Assembly (NCBI RefSeq): GCF_002999135.1
Contig: NZ_CP027229.1
Span: 434,001 to 498,000 of the forward strand
Direction of reading: 5' to 3'
DNA length: 64,000 bases
From: Capnocytophaga sp. oral taxon 878
GTDB lineage: Bacteria > Bacteroidota > Bacteroidia > Flavobacteriales > Flavobacteriaceae
This document shows, piece after piece, positions 33,935-44,526 of the stretch (position 1 is the first letter of the stretch; the number at the start of each line of letters is the position of its first letter). The position numbers and the translations under genes are program-made. A model generated the notes under the pieces. It was not told the origin of the DNA and ran no database searches. It was given only the letters and a program-made list of their open reading frames with translations.

Positions 33935-36900
33935 TTAAAAGGTTAGATTCAATCCTAAAATAATAGTTCTTGGTAGCGGATAACCTGAACTTGATTGTCC
34001 TAAAGCTTCTGGTGAGTAGGTTTCGGCTTTAGTAAGGTAACCTAAGTTTTGTCCTATCAAAGAAACTTCTAAGTTGTCTAGTCCTATTTTACTTACTATA
34101 TCTTTTTCAAAATTATAGCTAAGAGCTACCTCACGGAAAGCTAAGTAACTACCTTCATAAACAAACATAGTCGAACTACGGTCATAATTGCGTTTACCAA
34201 GTTGGTCAGCCCAATAGTATTTTGGGTATTTAGCGTTAGGGTTTTCAGCAGTCCAAGTCTCTTTCACTTGTTCAACTGTGTTAAAAGTCCCTTGCATATT
34301 ACCTAAGTACCAGCGTAATGAATTACCTGCTGATATACTTTGTTTAAATTTAAGAGCATAGTCCATACGGGCAGAGAGGCGTAAGTTTTTATAGCTTAAA
34401 GTGGTATTGATACCTCCTGTCCATTTAGGGAATACATTACCTGCTTTTACTAAGTCATACTTATCTATTTTTCCATCTCCATTCACATCTTTCCAAATCA
34501 CATCACCAGGCTGAATTGGTAGTCCTTTTTCTTTTTCAGCGTCACTTAGGGCTGCCCAAGCTGCAGGGCCATATAGTTTTTTACCCCCAGTTTCGTCTAC
34601 TAAATTATTAGCTAATCGGCGTACCTCTTCCTCATTTTTGTATATACCTAGTGCTTCGTGAACATACAGATCTCCTGGCTCTTGTCCTTCTTGGTAGCCG
34701 CCCACCCATTTTTTATTGCCTGTAGTACCATCATATACTTCAAAAGCATTTTGTCGGTTATTAGGATAACCATTGTTAGGTAGTTTTATTACAGTGTTTT
34801 TGTTATAAGCAGCATTTATAGCTAAATCCCAACGTAAATCATTTTTTCTAATAATTTGGAAATTAGTTTCTATTTCCACCCCTCTATTTCTAAAAGACCC
34901 ATTGTTAGTATTTATAGATGATGCCCCTGATGAGTGTGGAAGGGTCATCGACTGTATCTTATCACTTGTCAAACGATCATATAGAGTAAAGTTAGTATTG
35001 ATACGGTTTTTTAGAAAGCCTAAGTCTAAACCAACTTCAAAGGTGCGTGTTTTTTCCCAACGAAGTCCCTTGTTAGGGAAATTACCGATAGCATAACCTA
35101 TCGCCCCATTGTACTTATGGGTACCATAAGAACCTTGTAAAGTATAATCACCTATAAAATCACTAGGTACATTACCATTTAATCCAAAACTGGTTCTTAG
35201 TTTTGCAAATGAAAGTACTTCTTTTATATTATCAGGTATGAATTCCTCACGAGTAATAATCCAACCTAAAGATGCTGCAGGGAAATTACCCCACCGGTTA
35301 TTAATCAATCGAGAGTATCCATCACGGCGAATAGTAAGTGATAATAAATATTTATCAGCATAATCATAGTTCATCCTACCAAAATATGATTTAATTCTGT
35401 TACCATAATGATAAGAATCTACACCGCGTTTACCTTCTTTGTTAGAAGTTAACCCTAAATCTTGGAACTCATCAGTAGGAGCTTCAGATCCTGAGGCACT
35501 AAGTCCACGTGTATAGCTGTCATAATACTCATAACCAGCCATAACATCAAAATGATGAGATTTAACATCAAACTTGTAATTTAAGATACTATTATAAGTT
35601 TGGCGTATAGTTCTATCAAAACTAGCTGAAGTACCTCTACTTCTACTCCATACACTTTCTGTTTTACCTGGTGAGGTTTGATGGTCTTTATTGAATCCTT
35701 CATAAAATTCTTCATCAAACATTATTTGTCCGCTCACAGTTAGTGAAAGACCTTTATACAAATCAGCTCTTAAGCTCTGTCCAAAGTTAATTTTGTTAGT
35801 GTTGTTATCACGAAGATATACTCCTTCATAAAAACGAGGGTTACCATCATTACCACCACGTCCCATAACTATTTGTCCGTTTACTTTTTCTTTTTGGGTA
35901 GGAGGGGCTGAAAGCATACGCCCAAAATAAGCTTCATCTCCTATCGCATTAGCATTTTTGTACCAAGTAGCATAGGCTATTGAAAAGTTACTATTAGAGG
36001 TAAGCCAAGGTTTTAATTTGTATTCAGCATTCAATGTCCCAGTCAGACGCTTATACCAGCTCATAATAGGTAAACCTTCTTGATGATAATAGCCTAAACC
36101 TGCATAATATCTTCCTTTGTCATTACCACCAGTCATTGACACTGAATAATCTTTAGTAAGCGCAAAAGGACGGAAAGCTGCTTTTTTGAAAGAAAAATCA
36201 TAGAATATAAGTTCCTTACCTGTGATAGGGTCAGTCATAGTTTGCCAACCTTCTGAAAGAAGCCTTTGTTTTTGAGAAGCAGAGAGGCTTTCAGAAAACA
36301 TAGTAGACCAATATGCATTGCCATTTTCGTTAGCATTTAGTACTGTGTCATCAGTCATACTAGCAAAATGTTTGTTAGCAGTACCATAAGGTTGTACTCC
36401 ACTTAAGCTACCTTCGCTAGTAAAGCCTTTCCAGTCACCCGAACTATTTTGCCATACTCTTGCAGCATTGCGTATAGCAGTACGTTGCCAGTAGAGATAG
36501 TCGCGAGCATTAAGAAATTCTACCTGATTGTTCATATAAGAAAAGCTATTTTTTAACTTAACACTAAGTGAAGAAGCTCCTGATTTACCTTTCTTAGTAG
36601 TAACTAATACCACCCCATTGCTGGCTCTTGCTCCATAAATGGCAGTAGCTCCTGCATCTTTTAAGATATCCATTGATTCAATATCATCAGGGTTGATATC
36701 GTTTAAGCCTCCTCTTATTTGTCCATCGATAATAATAAGAGGTGAACCAGAACCATCAAGGTTAGTACCACCACGAAGCACTAAACTAGGTGCAGCTCCT
36801 GGACTACCTGAAGTTTGAGCAACTCTAAGTCCTGCAACTGCTCCCGAAAGAGCTTGTGCTGGGTTTGCAAATGAACCAGTTGAAAGAGCTTCTGCCTTTA

Positions 36901-37279
36901 CCGTAGCTACCGAGTTAGTAACTTTGGCTTTCTTTTGGGTAGTACCATAAGCCATTACTACTACTTCATCTAATTGGTTAGCTTCTTCTGTCAAAGTTAC
37001 ATTTATAGGGCGTGTTCCCGATACTTTACGTGTTACAGTGCTAAAGCCCATAAAACTGAACTCAAGTACATCACCTTCTTTAACATTAATGGTATAGTTA
37101 CCATTTTCGTCTGTCTGAGTACCATGAGAGGTACCTTTTACCATTACCGATGCAAATAACAGCGGTGCGCCATCAGCAGTTACTGTACCAGTAATCTTCC
37201 TTTCCTGTTGCGCCCATCCCACTGCAGAAAAGAGCAACATAAAGAGCAATAAAAATGAAAACTTTTGTTTCATAATCAC
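33935..37279 (-). CDS. SusC/RagA TonB-dependent transporter (sialic acid, NanO-like)
   Basis: 1114 residues; MKQKFSFLL at 37273 may be the true start. Signal peptide, a carboxypeptidase-like domain (about 27-110, KITGTVTADGAPLLFASVMV), plug (about 120-240, with the SusC-type LKDAGATAIYGARASNGVVL) and a C-terminal beta barrel ending in LNLTF. Takes substrate across the outer membrane using TonB energy. The neighbouring lyase, MFS carrier, mutarotase and epimerase make sialic acid the likely substrate. 41 nt separate it from nanA upstream. Confidence 0.93.
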   Translation of the reverse strand: MIMKQKFSFLLLFMLLFSAVGWAQQERKITGTVTADGAPLLFASVMVKGTSHGTQTDENGNYTINVKEGDVLEFSFMGFSTVTRKVSGTRPINVTLTEEANQLDEVVVMAYGTTQKKAKVTNSVATVKAEALSTGSFANPAQALSGAVAGLRVAQTSGSPGAAPSLVLRGGTNLDGSGSPLIIIDGQIRGGLNDINPDDIESMDILKDAGATAIYGARASNGVVLVTTKKGKSGASSLSVKLKNSFSYMNNQVEFLNARDYLYWQRTAIRNAARVWQNSSGDWKGFTSEGSLSGVQPYGTANKHFASMTDDTVLNANENGNAYWSTMFSESLSASQKQRLLSEGWQTMTDPITGKELIFYDFSFKKAAFRPFALTKDYSVSMTGGNDKGRYYAGLGYYHQEGLPIMSWYKRLTGTLNAEYKLKPWLTSNSNFSIAYATWYKNANAIGDEAYFGRMLSAPPTQKEKVNGQIVMGRGGNDGNPRFYEGVYLRDNNTNKINFGQSLRADLYKGLSLTVSGQIMFDEEFYEGFNKDHQTSPGKTESVWSRSRGTSASFDRTIRQTYNSILNYKFDVKSHHFDVMAGYEYYDSYTRGLSASGSEAPTDEFQDLGLTSNKEGKRGVDSYHYGNRIKSYFGRMNYDYADKYLLSLTIRRDGYSRLINNRWGNFPAASLGWIITREEFIPDNIKEVLSFAKLRTSFGLNGNVPSDFIGDYTLQGSYGTHKYNGAIGYAIGNFPNKGLRWEKTRTFEVGLDLGFLKNRINTNFTLYDRLTSDKIQSMTLPHSSGASSINTNNGSFRNRGVEIETNFQIIRKNDLRWDLAINAAYNKNTVIKLPNNGYPNNRQNAFEVYDGTTGNKKWVGGYQEGQEPGDLYVHEALGIYKNEEEVRRLANNLVDETGGKKLYGPAAWAALSDAEKEKGLPIQPGDVIWKDVNGDGKIDKYDLVKAGNVFPKWTGGINTTLSYKNLRLSARMDYALKFKQSISAGNSLRWYLGNMQGTFNTVEQVKETWTAENPNAKYPKYYWADQLGKRNYDRSSTMFVYEGSYLAFREVALSYNFEKDIVSKIGLDNLEVSLIGQNLGYLTKAETYSPEALGQSSSGYPLPRTIILGLNLTF

Positions 37280-37320
37280 AAATATATTTAATTTTCTAAT
37301 GAGTTACTTATATTTTCTAA

Positions 37321-38244
37321 TTAAATTTGGTTACATTTACTAAAAAAGTCAATGCTTTCCAATTCTTTCTTAATTACAATTTCTTCTTCATCAGTAATGT
37401 TTTGAAAAGGAGTACGATTGATACCCAAATCAAGTCCTAAAAGTTTCATAATGCGCTTGCCACATACTATATTACCACGGTATTTAGCAATTACATTAAT
37501 CACTGTTTGAGCGTAGTTTTGTAATTCAACTGCTTTAGCAATATCACCTTTGTGGTAGTTTTCAATAATGCCTACTAATATATTACCTATATAGCTACCA
37601 GTACCACTAATACCTCCACGAGCTCCTCCCATTACAAGAGCATTTAGTATAGTTTCATCCAAGCCATAAAGCATATCATACTTACCGTTGTTGTATAACA
37701 TACATTGGTTGTACTCATACAAAGGCTCGTAGGTGTATTTAATACCAGCTAGGTTAGGGATACGTCCATCTGCTGCTTTTAAGAAAGGCAACATAGGTAA
37801 GTAAACGCCATTCAATACAGGTATATGGTAAAAATAGAAAGGCAAGTTAGGAGCTCCACAAGCTATCTCTTCGCAGTATTTTACTAATTCTTCCACACGA
37901 CCTGCTTTAGGAAAAGGTGAAGCCATAGCTCCTACTCCAAAAGCTCCTATTTTTTGAGCGTGTTGCGCCATCTTATTGCTGTCTTTAATACAAGTAGCTC
38001 CGCAGTGTACTATTACTTTAAAGCCCTTAGGAGCTACCGATACCCATTTCTCAGCTATTTTCATACGTTCTTCAACAGTCATCATATAGCCTTCGCCTGA
38101 TGAACCATTGATGAAAACACCTATTAAACCATTCTTTTGCAATAGTTTTGCATAAGCATCAATAGGTTCCAAATTCACCTCTCCTTTTTTGTCAAAAGGA
38201 GTAAAAGGTGCTACAATAAGTCCGTTAATTTTTTCAAATGTCAT
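37321..38244 (-). CDS. nanA: N-acetylneuraminate lyase
   Basis: 307 residues, DHDPS/NAL superfamily TIM barrel. INGSSGEGYM (about 45-54, carboxylate-binding), catalytic Tyr139 (FYHIP) and Schiff-base Lys169 (LAGIKYT) are all present. Cleaves N-acetylneuraminate to N-acetylmannosamine and pyruvate. Operon order and the flanking epimerase, mutarotase and transporter support NanA over dihydrodipicolinate synthase. Confidence 0.93.
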   Translation of the reverse strand: MTFEKINGLIVAPFTPFDKKGEVNLEPIDAYAKLLQKNGLIGVFINGSSGEGYMMTVEERMKIAEKWVSVAPKGFKVIVHCGATCIKDSNKMAQHAQKIGAFGVGAMASPFPKAGRVEELVKYCEEIACGAPNLPFYFYHIPVLNGVYLPMLPFLKAADGRIPNLAGIKYTYEPLYEYNQCMLYNNGKYDMLYGLDETILNALVMGGARGGISGTGSYIGNILVGIIENYHKGDIAKAVELQNYAQTVINVIAKYRGNIVCGKRIMKLLGLDLGINRTPFQNITDEEEIVIKKELESIDFFSKCNQI

Positions 38245-38290
38245 TTTATTATATATTTAGTTGTTCGGTTTTTAGTTATTAAAAAAAATC

Positions 38291-39538
38291 CTAATTACCA
38301 CACAATTCTCTTTTTGGTTTTAAGAAAGCTAACATTAGTACTATAGCAATGAGTACTATGATAGAAAGCTTGCTAAAGTCAAGTCCTAAGTTACCAGTAT
38401 CTTTTGAGCTACCAAGCATTAGGGTAACTGCATAACCTGCAAATACACCAACCATATTCATAATACCATAAGTAGTTGCACGTTGTCTTTGTGGAATAAT
38501 TTGGCAGAGGATAGGCATATTGTTAGTGTCAAACATTCCGTAGCCAATACCAAATAGCAAAGTAGCTCCTATCATAGCAAAGTATGAATCTCCAAAGCCT
38601 AATAGTATTAGTGATGGTACGGTAAGGAAAAGCCCGATGGTACTAGTGTAGATACGTCCACGTATATTTTTTTGTACCCAGCGGTCTGATAAAGGTCCTC
38701 CAATTAATACTCCTATAAATGATGCTATTGCAATAGAGATAGTGGCCATAGGTCCTGCAATAGCCATCTCTACTCCTAAGTTATCTTTAAAAAGAGTTGG
38801 TAACCAGTTTTTAGTAGCCCAACCTGGAAAACTTGGTGCCATAAAGTAGAACAGCAGTATCCAGAATGAAAAAGTTCCAAAAATAAGAGTAAGTGATTGC
38901 CATACCGAGCCTTTGTTTTCTACAGAAGCTACCTCTTGTTTTACAGTACCACTTACTAAAGGCTTTCTTTCAATATCAAATAATACAAAGATTAAGAAAA
39001 TAGAATATACAATACCAGCAATACCAAACCAGTGGAATACGGTGTGCCAAGTGTAGTTAGCGGCTATAGTAGCTCCAAAGCCTCCTAAGGCTTGCCCAGC
39101 GTATAAGCCCGACATATGAATACCTACTGCTAGTGATCGTGTTTTTGATGTGTGATAGTCAGCTATCATTGATAGAGCCGTTGCTAAGTAAAGAGCTTCA
39201 CTCACTCCCATAAGGGCTCTCAGCCAATATACTTGGTCAAAAGTAGTCGCGTACCCCATACCGTATGTTACTGCCGACCATACAAAAAGACTCCCTACTA
39301 TCATCCATTTACGGTTCAACCGGTCTGCAAGAATACCTGCTACAGGGCTCATTAAGCCATAAATGAGCAAGAAAATACCCATTAGCCTACCAAAATTTTC
39401 ACTTACCGCAAGCTCTGTAATATCCATTTTCATCGACTCCTGCATAGTCGATAGCATTTGTCGGTCTAAGTAATTCAGTAAGGCTACTACCCATAGTAAC
39501 CCTACTACTATCCAAGGATATACTTTACTATTTCTCAT
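38291..39538 (-). CDS. nanT: MFS transporter, probable sialic acid importer (NanT)
   Basis: 415 residues, about twelve hydrophobic segments. The MFS motif between helices 2 and 3 reads GILADRLNRKWM; the first residues MRNSKVYPWIVVGLLWVVAL and a middle loop are typical of anion:cation symporter-like MFS. Transports the imported sugar acid across the inner membrane. Substrate inferred from its position between nanA and the mutarotase gene; the MFS-type carrier is the form used in Bacteroides nan loci. Confidence 0.86.
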   Translation of the reverse strand: MRNSKVYPWIVVGLLWVVALLNYLDRQMLSTMQESMKMDITELAVSENFGRLMGIFLLIYGLMSPVAGILADRLNRKWMIVGSLFVWSAVTYGMGYATTFDQVYWLRALMGVSEALYLATALSMIADYHTSKTRSLAVGIHMSGLYAGQALGGFGATIAANYTWHTVFHWFGIAGIVYSIFLIFVLFDIERKPLVSGTVKQEVASVENKGSVWQSLTLIFGTFSFWILLFYFMAPSFPGWATKNWLPTLFKDNLGVEMAIAGPMATISIAIASFIGVLIGGPLSDRWVQKNIRGRIYTSTIGLFLTVPSLILLGFGDSYFAMIGATLLFGIGYGMFDTNNMPILCQIIPQRQRATTYGIMNMVGVFAGYAVTLMLGSSKDTGNLGLDFSKLSIIVLIAIVLMLAFLKPKRELCGN

Positions 39539-39549
39539 TTTCTTATCTG

Positions 39550-40728
39550 TTATTTCTTAATCTGAAGTTTATACGTTTTAGGGCTTCTCACACCTGGCTT
39601 TAACTCACCTTGTATAAGGTAGAACTCTTCAGTATTGCCCACTAAAGTAGCTCCTGCACGCGCAAAATCAGCTTTTTTAGCAAGTACTAACCATTGTTTT
39701 TTGTCAGTATCAAATACATAACACTCTTTATTAAAGTTATAGTAATCAATAGGTTGTGTCATATAATGCGCCATATAGTCATAATTCTTCTCCTTGCGTT
39801 GCTCATCTGTAAGGGTAGTATCTTTACCTAAGTTGTAAAGGTCTGTAATAGTATTGATGAATAAATTATGGTTTACCCCTCCAAAACAAGCTATATAACG
39901 ATTGTCTATAGCCAATGCAGTAGCCCCAGTAAGTGAAAATATTTCTTTATTAGGGTTTTCTTGTATAGCTACTTCCTGCCATTGTTGTTGTTTCAAACTA
40001 AAAGCCAATACCTTTTCACCCATAGTAGGTGCTTTACTAGCATCACCTCCATAAAAACCTCCCAATACATACAGCAGGGTGTCGTTTTCTTTTTCTATGG
40101 CAGCCAATACAGGCTGTACTCTCGCATCACCAGGAAAATCTGCCAACTGTTTCCATTCATTGTCCTTAGCAGCATCTATATAAAATACTTTGTTAGAGGC
40201 TTTGCCCGAGGCACTACCTCCTGCTACAAATACTTTACTCCCTACACTGGTACCAGCAAAGTTATCTATAGTTTCTGGCAAAGTAGGAAAAGAATTCAGA
40301 GTAACACCTTTTTCTCTTGAAAAAGCTACTTTATAACAATCTGCTAATGAATTAGTAGCTGTTTGCCCTCCTATCCACAGATAACCATCAGGAATAGCTA
40401 CCGATACACCATAAGCAGCAGCTTGTTGTAGCTTTCCTACTGTTTTCCAAGTGTTAGCAGCTGTGTCGAAATGAACTATTTCGTCGTAAAATACTTTCTT
40501 TCCTCCTTCAAAACCCAATTTATCAGGAAAATTACAACCACCAGCTACCAATAATTCACCATTTAGCACCCCAGCATAAGCTGCCGATACTCCTTTTTGC
40601 AAATTACCTTCTAAGCCTTCAGTCCCAAGCTCTTTTACATTAATTTCCATAGATTGTTGTTTTTGACTTTCAGTACACGATGCCAATGCTATTACTAACA
40701 CCCACATCATTAACCATTTATTTATCAT
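39550..40728 (-). CDS. Kelch-repeat sialic acid mutarotase-like lipoprotein
   Basis: 392 residues. Lipoprotein signal ending ALASC. A six-bladed kelch propeller follows: PDGYLWIGGQT, SKVFVAGGSA, LLYVLGGFYG, RYIACFGGVN, and so on. It matches the cyclically permuted mutarotase family (NanM/YjhT relatives), which speeds conversion of alpha- to beta-N-acetylneuraminate in the periplasm. Its ATG overlaps the stop of the epimerase gene upstream by one base. Location in the periplasm fits a step between the SusCD pore and the MFS carrier. Confidence 0.85.
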   Translation of the reverse strand: MINKWLMMWVLVIALASCTESQKQQSMEINVKELGTEGLEGNLQKGVSAAYAGVLNGELLVAGGCNFPDKLGFEGGKKVFYDEIVHFDTAANTWKTVGKLQQAAAYGVSVAIPDGYLWIGGQTATNSLADCYKVAFSREKGVTLNSFPTLPETIDNFAGTSVGSKVFVAGGSASGKASNKVFYIDAAKDNEWKQLADFPGDARVQPVLAAIEKENDTLLYVLGGFYGGDASKAPTMGEKVLAFSLKQQQWQEVAIQENPNKEIFSLTGATALAIDNRYIACFGGVNHNLFINTITDLYNLGKDTTLTDEQRKEKNYDYMAHYMTQPIDYYNFNKECYVFDTDKKQWLVLAKKADFARAGATLVGNTEEFYLIQGELKPGVRSPKTYKLQIKK

Positions 40729-41897
40729 TAACCATTAATTTTTTCAATTGTTTTCCATACTTGGAATAGACCTCTCGGTACGTGAAAACAGCCCTTCCAT
40801 TTGCCTCCTTTTAGCTCAAGCAATACTTCTCCTTGTCTGTTTAAGTAACCCCACCACTCACGGTATTCAGGGTCTTTAAAATGTTGCCAAGTGTAATTGT
40901 GTATTTTCTCAAACCATACCAAGCACTCTTTGCTGCCTGTAAGCTGATAACCCTTGATAAGTGAAATAAGCGTCTCTATATGCACCCACCATAGCTTTTG
41001 ATCCCATTCCAACTGTTGTGGCGGACAACCTTTCCTATCCATAAAATAATAGATACCTCCATATTGTTTATCCCAGCCATAGTCAATCATTTTAAGTGTA
41101 GTTTCTACCGCTTTTTCTATAAGGTCAGGACGCTTTAGTCGCTCACCCAAATCCATTATGAACCACATCGCCTCAATAGCATGACCAGGGTTAAGGTGCC
41201 TACCTTCAAAAGTATCCGATAAACTACCATCTGTATTCACATTTTCCACTACTATACCACCCAATTCCGGACGCAAAAATACTTCCATCACCTCGTGAAT
41301 ACAAGTCTCCATTGTTTGTTTGATAAAAGCTTCATCCAAAAGAGGCTCTATTTCAAGCGCTAAGTTACAAAGTATCATCGGTAGGGCAAAGTTTTTAAGT
41401 GAGCGTGTTCCTGGGTAAGCTTTGCTCCATTTGCCCTTAGGATTGTCTTGTTTAGAGAGGATGATATCAAAAGTCTTCTTTGCTATATCTGCGTATTCTT
41501 TATTACCAGTGGCAATACTTAGCTGCCCAAAAGCCATCGTGGCAAAAGTATATGAGAAGATGTTATAAGGCTCTACTAACGGATTACCTTCACGGTCTAA
41601 TGAAAAATACCAATTCAAATTACCGTCATGTCCATACTTTTTAAGAAACTCCGCCCCTTGAATAGCAGCATCTAGCCACTCTTGGCGCTTCTCTACACGA
41701 TTGTAAAGCATTGAGAAGAGCCATACTTCACGCCCCTGTAACCAAATGAATTTGTCAGTGTCAAATACATTTCCTTGGCGGTCAAGACAAGTAAAATAAC
41801 CACCAAATTCTTTATCTTGCGATTTTTCTAACCAAAAAGGAATTACATTTTGCAGTAATTCATCGCGATATTGTTTTTCTAGTTTTTGAAAGTCCAT
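40728..41897 (-). CDS. N-acylglucosamine 2-epimerase (AGE)
   Basis: 389 residues, (alpha/alpha)6 barrel of the renin-binding/AGE type: WLQGREVWLFSMLYNRV, HLNPGHAIEAMWFIMDLG (catalytic His region), YGWDKQYGGIYYFMDRKG and WWGYLNRQGEVL. Interconverts N-acetylmannosamine and N-acetylglucosamine, so NanA product enters the GlcNAc pool without a dedicated ManNAc kinase. It heads the nan operon, with the promoter at 41983-42013 and a leader of about 80 nt. Confidence 0.9.
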   Translation of the reverse strand: MDFQKLEKQYRDELLQNVIPFWLEKSQDKEFGGYFTCLDRQGNVFDTDKFIWLQGREVWLFSMLYNRVEKRQEWLDAAIQGAEFLKKYGHDGNLNWYFSLDREGNPLVEPYNIFSYTFATMAFGQLSIATGNKEYADIAKKTFDIILSKQDNPKGKWSKAYPGTRSLKNFALPMILCNLALEIEPLLDEAFIKQTMETCIHEVMEVFLRPELGGIVVENVNTDGSLSDTFEGRHLNPGHAIEAMWFIMDLGERLKRPDLIEKAVETTLKMIDYGWDKQYGGIYYFMDRKGCPPQQLEWDQKLWWVHIETLISLIKGYQLTGSKECLVWFEKIHNYTWQHFKDPEYREWWGYLNRQGEVLLELKGGKWKGCFHVPRGLFQVWKTIEKING

Positions 41898-41982
41898 AAT
41901 GAATAATTATGCATTCTAAATATTGAGTTCTCTGTTTGATATCTTTATAGTAGATATGTTTCTATTTTAATAAAATACGGCA

Positions 41983-42013
41983 CAAAAGTAAAAACTATTT
42001 TTTTATTATGCAA
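41983..42013 (-). promoter_or_regulatory. Promoter of the nan operon
   Basis: Minus strand: TTG at 42013-42011, 20-nt spacer, TACTTTTG at 41990-41983. No obvious palindromic operator is seen within 60 bases. Confidence 0.75.
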
Positions 42014-42540
42014 ATATTTTTTAAACTTTTTTCATAAATGAGATTCAATTTCTTTTGATATAAAAAACAAAATACTAATTATCAGTTCATTATGTAAAAA
42101 TACTTCAAATTCAATCCTATATTTAATTAGCTTTACCCTATGAAATCCCTTCTCATCCCCCAAACAGAAAGTTTTTCTATTAGCTCTATTTTGAAGGATA
42201 AACAAAAGATAATCAGCCAGTACCATAATCAACTACGTAGTGAAATAAATAAAACAACAAGATGATTGTAAGATAATCAAAAGAAGTATATAGAGCAAAT
42301 AAACCAACACCCCCTTTACAATAAAGCATCAGTCTAAGATGAGTCTAAGATGAACGAACGAATAACGAAGGATAAACGAACTATAAACGAAGGATAGTTT
42401 GTCTGCTACCGCAACTGAGTATTTAATGTAACAAAATTACCACACTGTCAAAAGTTTCAAGCTTGTAGCATTTTTCCCATCAGCCTCACCTTATCTATTA
42501 CCTCTTATCTTTCACCTTAAATACTTGAATATAAAGCAAA
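42014..42540. other. Intergenic region between parE and nan, no clear gene
   Basis: Contains one copy of the 45-bp dispersed repeat. A 66-codon minus-strand ORF at 42032-42232 lacks a promoter or recognisable protein features and I do not call it. Pyrimidine-rich sequence follows the repeat (about 42470-42520). Confidence 0.5.
42352..42396 (+). repeat. Dispersed 45-bp intergenic repeat, copy 2
   Basis: One G followed by two 22-bp units (19 of 22 identical to each other), each starting AACGAAC and ending ACGAAGGATA. Identical over 45 bases to the copy at 50229. Confidence 0.93.
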
Positions 42541-42577
42541 AAAAAACTTTGCTAAAGTTTCAAACCTTAGCAAAGTT
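42541..42577 (-). terminator. parE terminator
   Basis: AACTTTGCTAA at 42545-42555 pairs with TTAGCAAAGTT at 42567-42577; on the minus strand the stem is followed by six T. Confidence 0.87.
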
Positions 42578-42618
42578 AAATATGTATTAGTGTTTAATAA
42601 TAAAATCTATATAAGATA

Positions 42619-44469
42619 TTACGATTCAAAATTATCAATCTCAACTTTCAAGTTATTAATGATAAAATCTTGTCTATCAGGAGTGTTTTTTCCCATATAG
42701 AACTCCAAAAGCTGTTCAATATGTATCGTTTTATCTAGCATTACAGGGTCTAAACGCATATTTTCACCTATAAATTCCTTAAACTCATTAGGCGATATCT
42801 CTCCCAAACCTTTAAACCGAGTAATCTCAGCTTTCCCCTTTAGTTTTTCAATAGCAGCTTGCTTTTCTTCCTCGCTATAACAGTATATTTTCTGCTGTTT
42901 ATTGCGCACTCTAAATAATGGAGTTTGTAGTATATACAAATGTCCTTCTTTAATAATTTCAGGGAAAAACTGTAAGAAAAACGTGATAAGTAGTAACCTA
43001 ATATGCATCCCATCTACATCGGCATCAGTAGCTACAACTATATTGTTATAGCGCAAGTCATCCATTGATTCTTCTATGTTTAGGGCAGCTTGTAATAAGT
43101 TAAACTCCTCATTCTCATACACTATTTTCTTACTCATTCCATAGGTGTTCAGAGGCTTACCACGCAGTGAAAAAACAGCTTGTGTATTAGCATCACGTGA
43201 AGTAGTAATAGACCCCGAAGCCGAATCACCCTCAGTAATAAATAGCGTAGTCTCCAAATTGCGCTCATTTTTAGTATCAGTAAGGTGAATGCGGCAGTCA
43301 CGTAATTTACGATTATGTAAGTTTGCCTTCTTCGCACGTTCTTTGGCCAATTTGCGTATTCCTGCCAAGTCTTCACGCTCACGTTGGGCTTGTAGTATCT
43401 TGCGCTCTATAGCTTCAGCTATTTCAGTGTTTTTATGCAAATAGTCATCTAAATGCTTGCTGATAAAATCATTGATGTAAGTCCGCACTGTAGGCATCCC
43501 TTCTCCCATTTCGGTAGAACCTAATTTGGTTTTCGTTTGGCTCTCAAATACAGGCTCCATCACCTTAATGGATAGCCCCGCAATAATAGATTTCCGCACA
43601 TCCGATGCATCGTAATTCTTCTTGTAATACTCCCTAATAGTTTTCACATAGGCTTCTTTAAAAGCATTCAGGTGAGTACCTCCTTGGGTGGTGTTTTGTC
43701 CATTCACAAATGAGTAATACTCTTCACTGTATTGAGTTTTACTGTGCGAAATAGCAACTTCTATATCCTCACCTTTTAGGTGAATAATTGGGTACAGAAA
43801 ATCTTCCTCATTATTGTTCTCAGTAAGTAAGTCTTTTAGTCCGTTTTCCGAATAGTACTTCTCCCCATTATAATTAATAGTAAGTCCTGGGTTTAGGTAT
43901 ACATAGTTTTTAAGCATTCGCACTACATACTCGTTCCTATATTTAAAGTTTTTAAAAATAGTATCATCCGGAATAAATGTTACTCCCGTACCTCTTCTTT
44001 TGCTACTTTCTTCTATAGGACTTTCTTCTTGTAGTAGCCCACGTTCAAATACAGCCCATTTACTTTGGTTATCACGTACCGATTCTACCTTGAAATAAAT
44101 AGATAGTGCATTCACAGCCTTAGTACCCACACCATTTAGTCCAATTGATTTCTTAAAAGCTCGTGAGTCATACTTACCGCCAGTATTCATTTTAGATACA
44201 ACATCTACTACTTTACCCAGTGGGATACCACGCCCATAATCTCGTACTTCTACTCTATTATCGTTAATTTTTACATCAATAGTCTTACCAGCTCCCATTA
44301 CAAACTCATCTATACAGTTGTCTATAACTTCTTTCAGGAGTATGTAAATACCATCATCAGCACTACTACCATCACCCAGTTTTCCTATATACATACCAGG
44401 GCGGGTACGAATGTGTTCCTGCCAATCTAATGAGCGAATACTATCTTCATCATATTTTATATCTTCCAT
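42619..44469 (-). CDS. parE: DNA topoisomerase IV subunit B
   Basis: 616 residues from [14 protein letters not shown]; an upstream ATG at 44496 overlaps the -7 box and is rejected. GHKL ATPase with [16 protein letters not shown] and [12 protein letters not shown], transducer domain and TOPRIM domain with TEGDSASG and [10 protein letters not shown]. Type II topoisomerase subunit; the length without a long GyrB insert and the text around RTRPGMYIG favour ParE rather than GyrB. The partner parC is not adjacent: a terminator follows directly. Confidence 0.92.
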   Translation of the reverse strand: MEDIKYDEDSIRSLDWQEHIRTRPGMYIGKLGDGSSADDGIYILLKEVIDNCIDEFVMGAGKTIDVKINDNRVEVRDYGRGIPLGKVVDVVSKMNTGGKYDSRAFKKSIGLNGVGTKAVNALSIYFKVESVRDNQSKWAVFERGLLQEESPIEESSKRRGTGVTFIPDDTIFKNFKYRNEYVVRMLKNYVYLNPGLTINYNGEKYYSENGLKDLLTENNNEEDFLYPIIHLKGEDIEVAISHSKTQYSEEYYSFVNGQNTTQGGTHLNAFKEAYVKTIREYYKKNYDASDVRKSIIAGLSIKVMEPVFESQTKTKLGSTEMGEGMPTVRTYINDFISKHLDDYLHKNTEIAEAIERKILQAQREREDLAGIRKLAKERAKKANLHNRKLRDCRIHLTDTKNERNLETTLFITEGDSASGSITTSRDANTQAVFSLRGKPLNTYGMSKKIVYENEEFNLLQAALNIEESMDDLRYNNIVVATDADVDGMHIRLLLITFFLQFFPEIIKEGHLYILQTPLFRVRNKQQKIYCYSEEEKQAAIEKLKGKAEITRFKGLGEISPNEFKEFIGENMRLDPVMLDKTIHIEQLLEFYMGKNTPDRQDFIINNLKVEIDNFES

Positions 44470-44493
44470 AATGATTTTTTTATGTGTACGGGG

Positions 44494-44501
44494 CAAAAGT
44501 A
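44494..44501 (-). promoter_or_regulatory. parE -7 box
   Basis: TACTTTTG on the minus strand (CAAAAGTA on the plus), followed by GCCCCG. It sets the parE start at 44469. Confidence 0.65.
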
Positions 44502-44526
44502 ATTAAAATATATTTATTAACAAATT

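Noticed and set aside
42032..42232. 66-codon minus-strand ORF between nan and parE
   Set aside because: No promoter, no recognisable features, in a region with decayed-looking sequence and repeats; a chance ORF is likely.
44470..44496. Upstream ATG for parE (44496)
   Set aside because: Overlaps the -7 box at 44494-44501; family members start [13 protein letters not shown].
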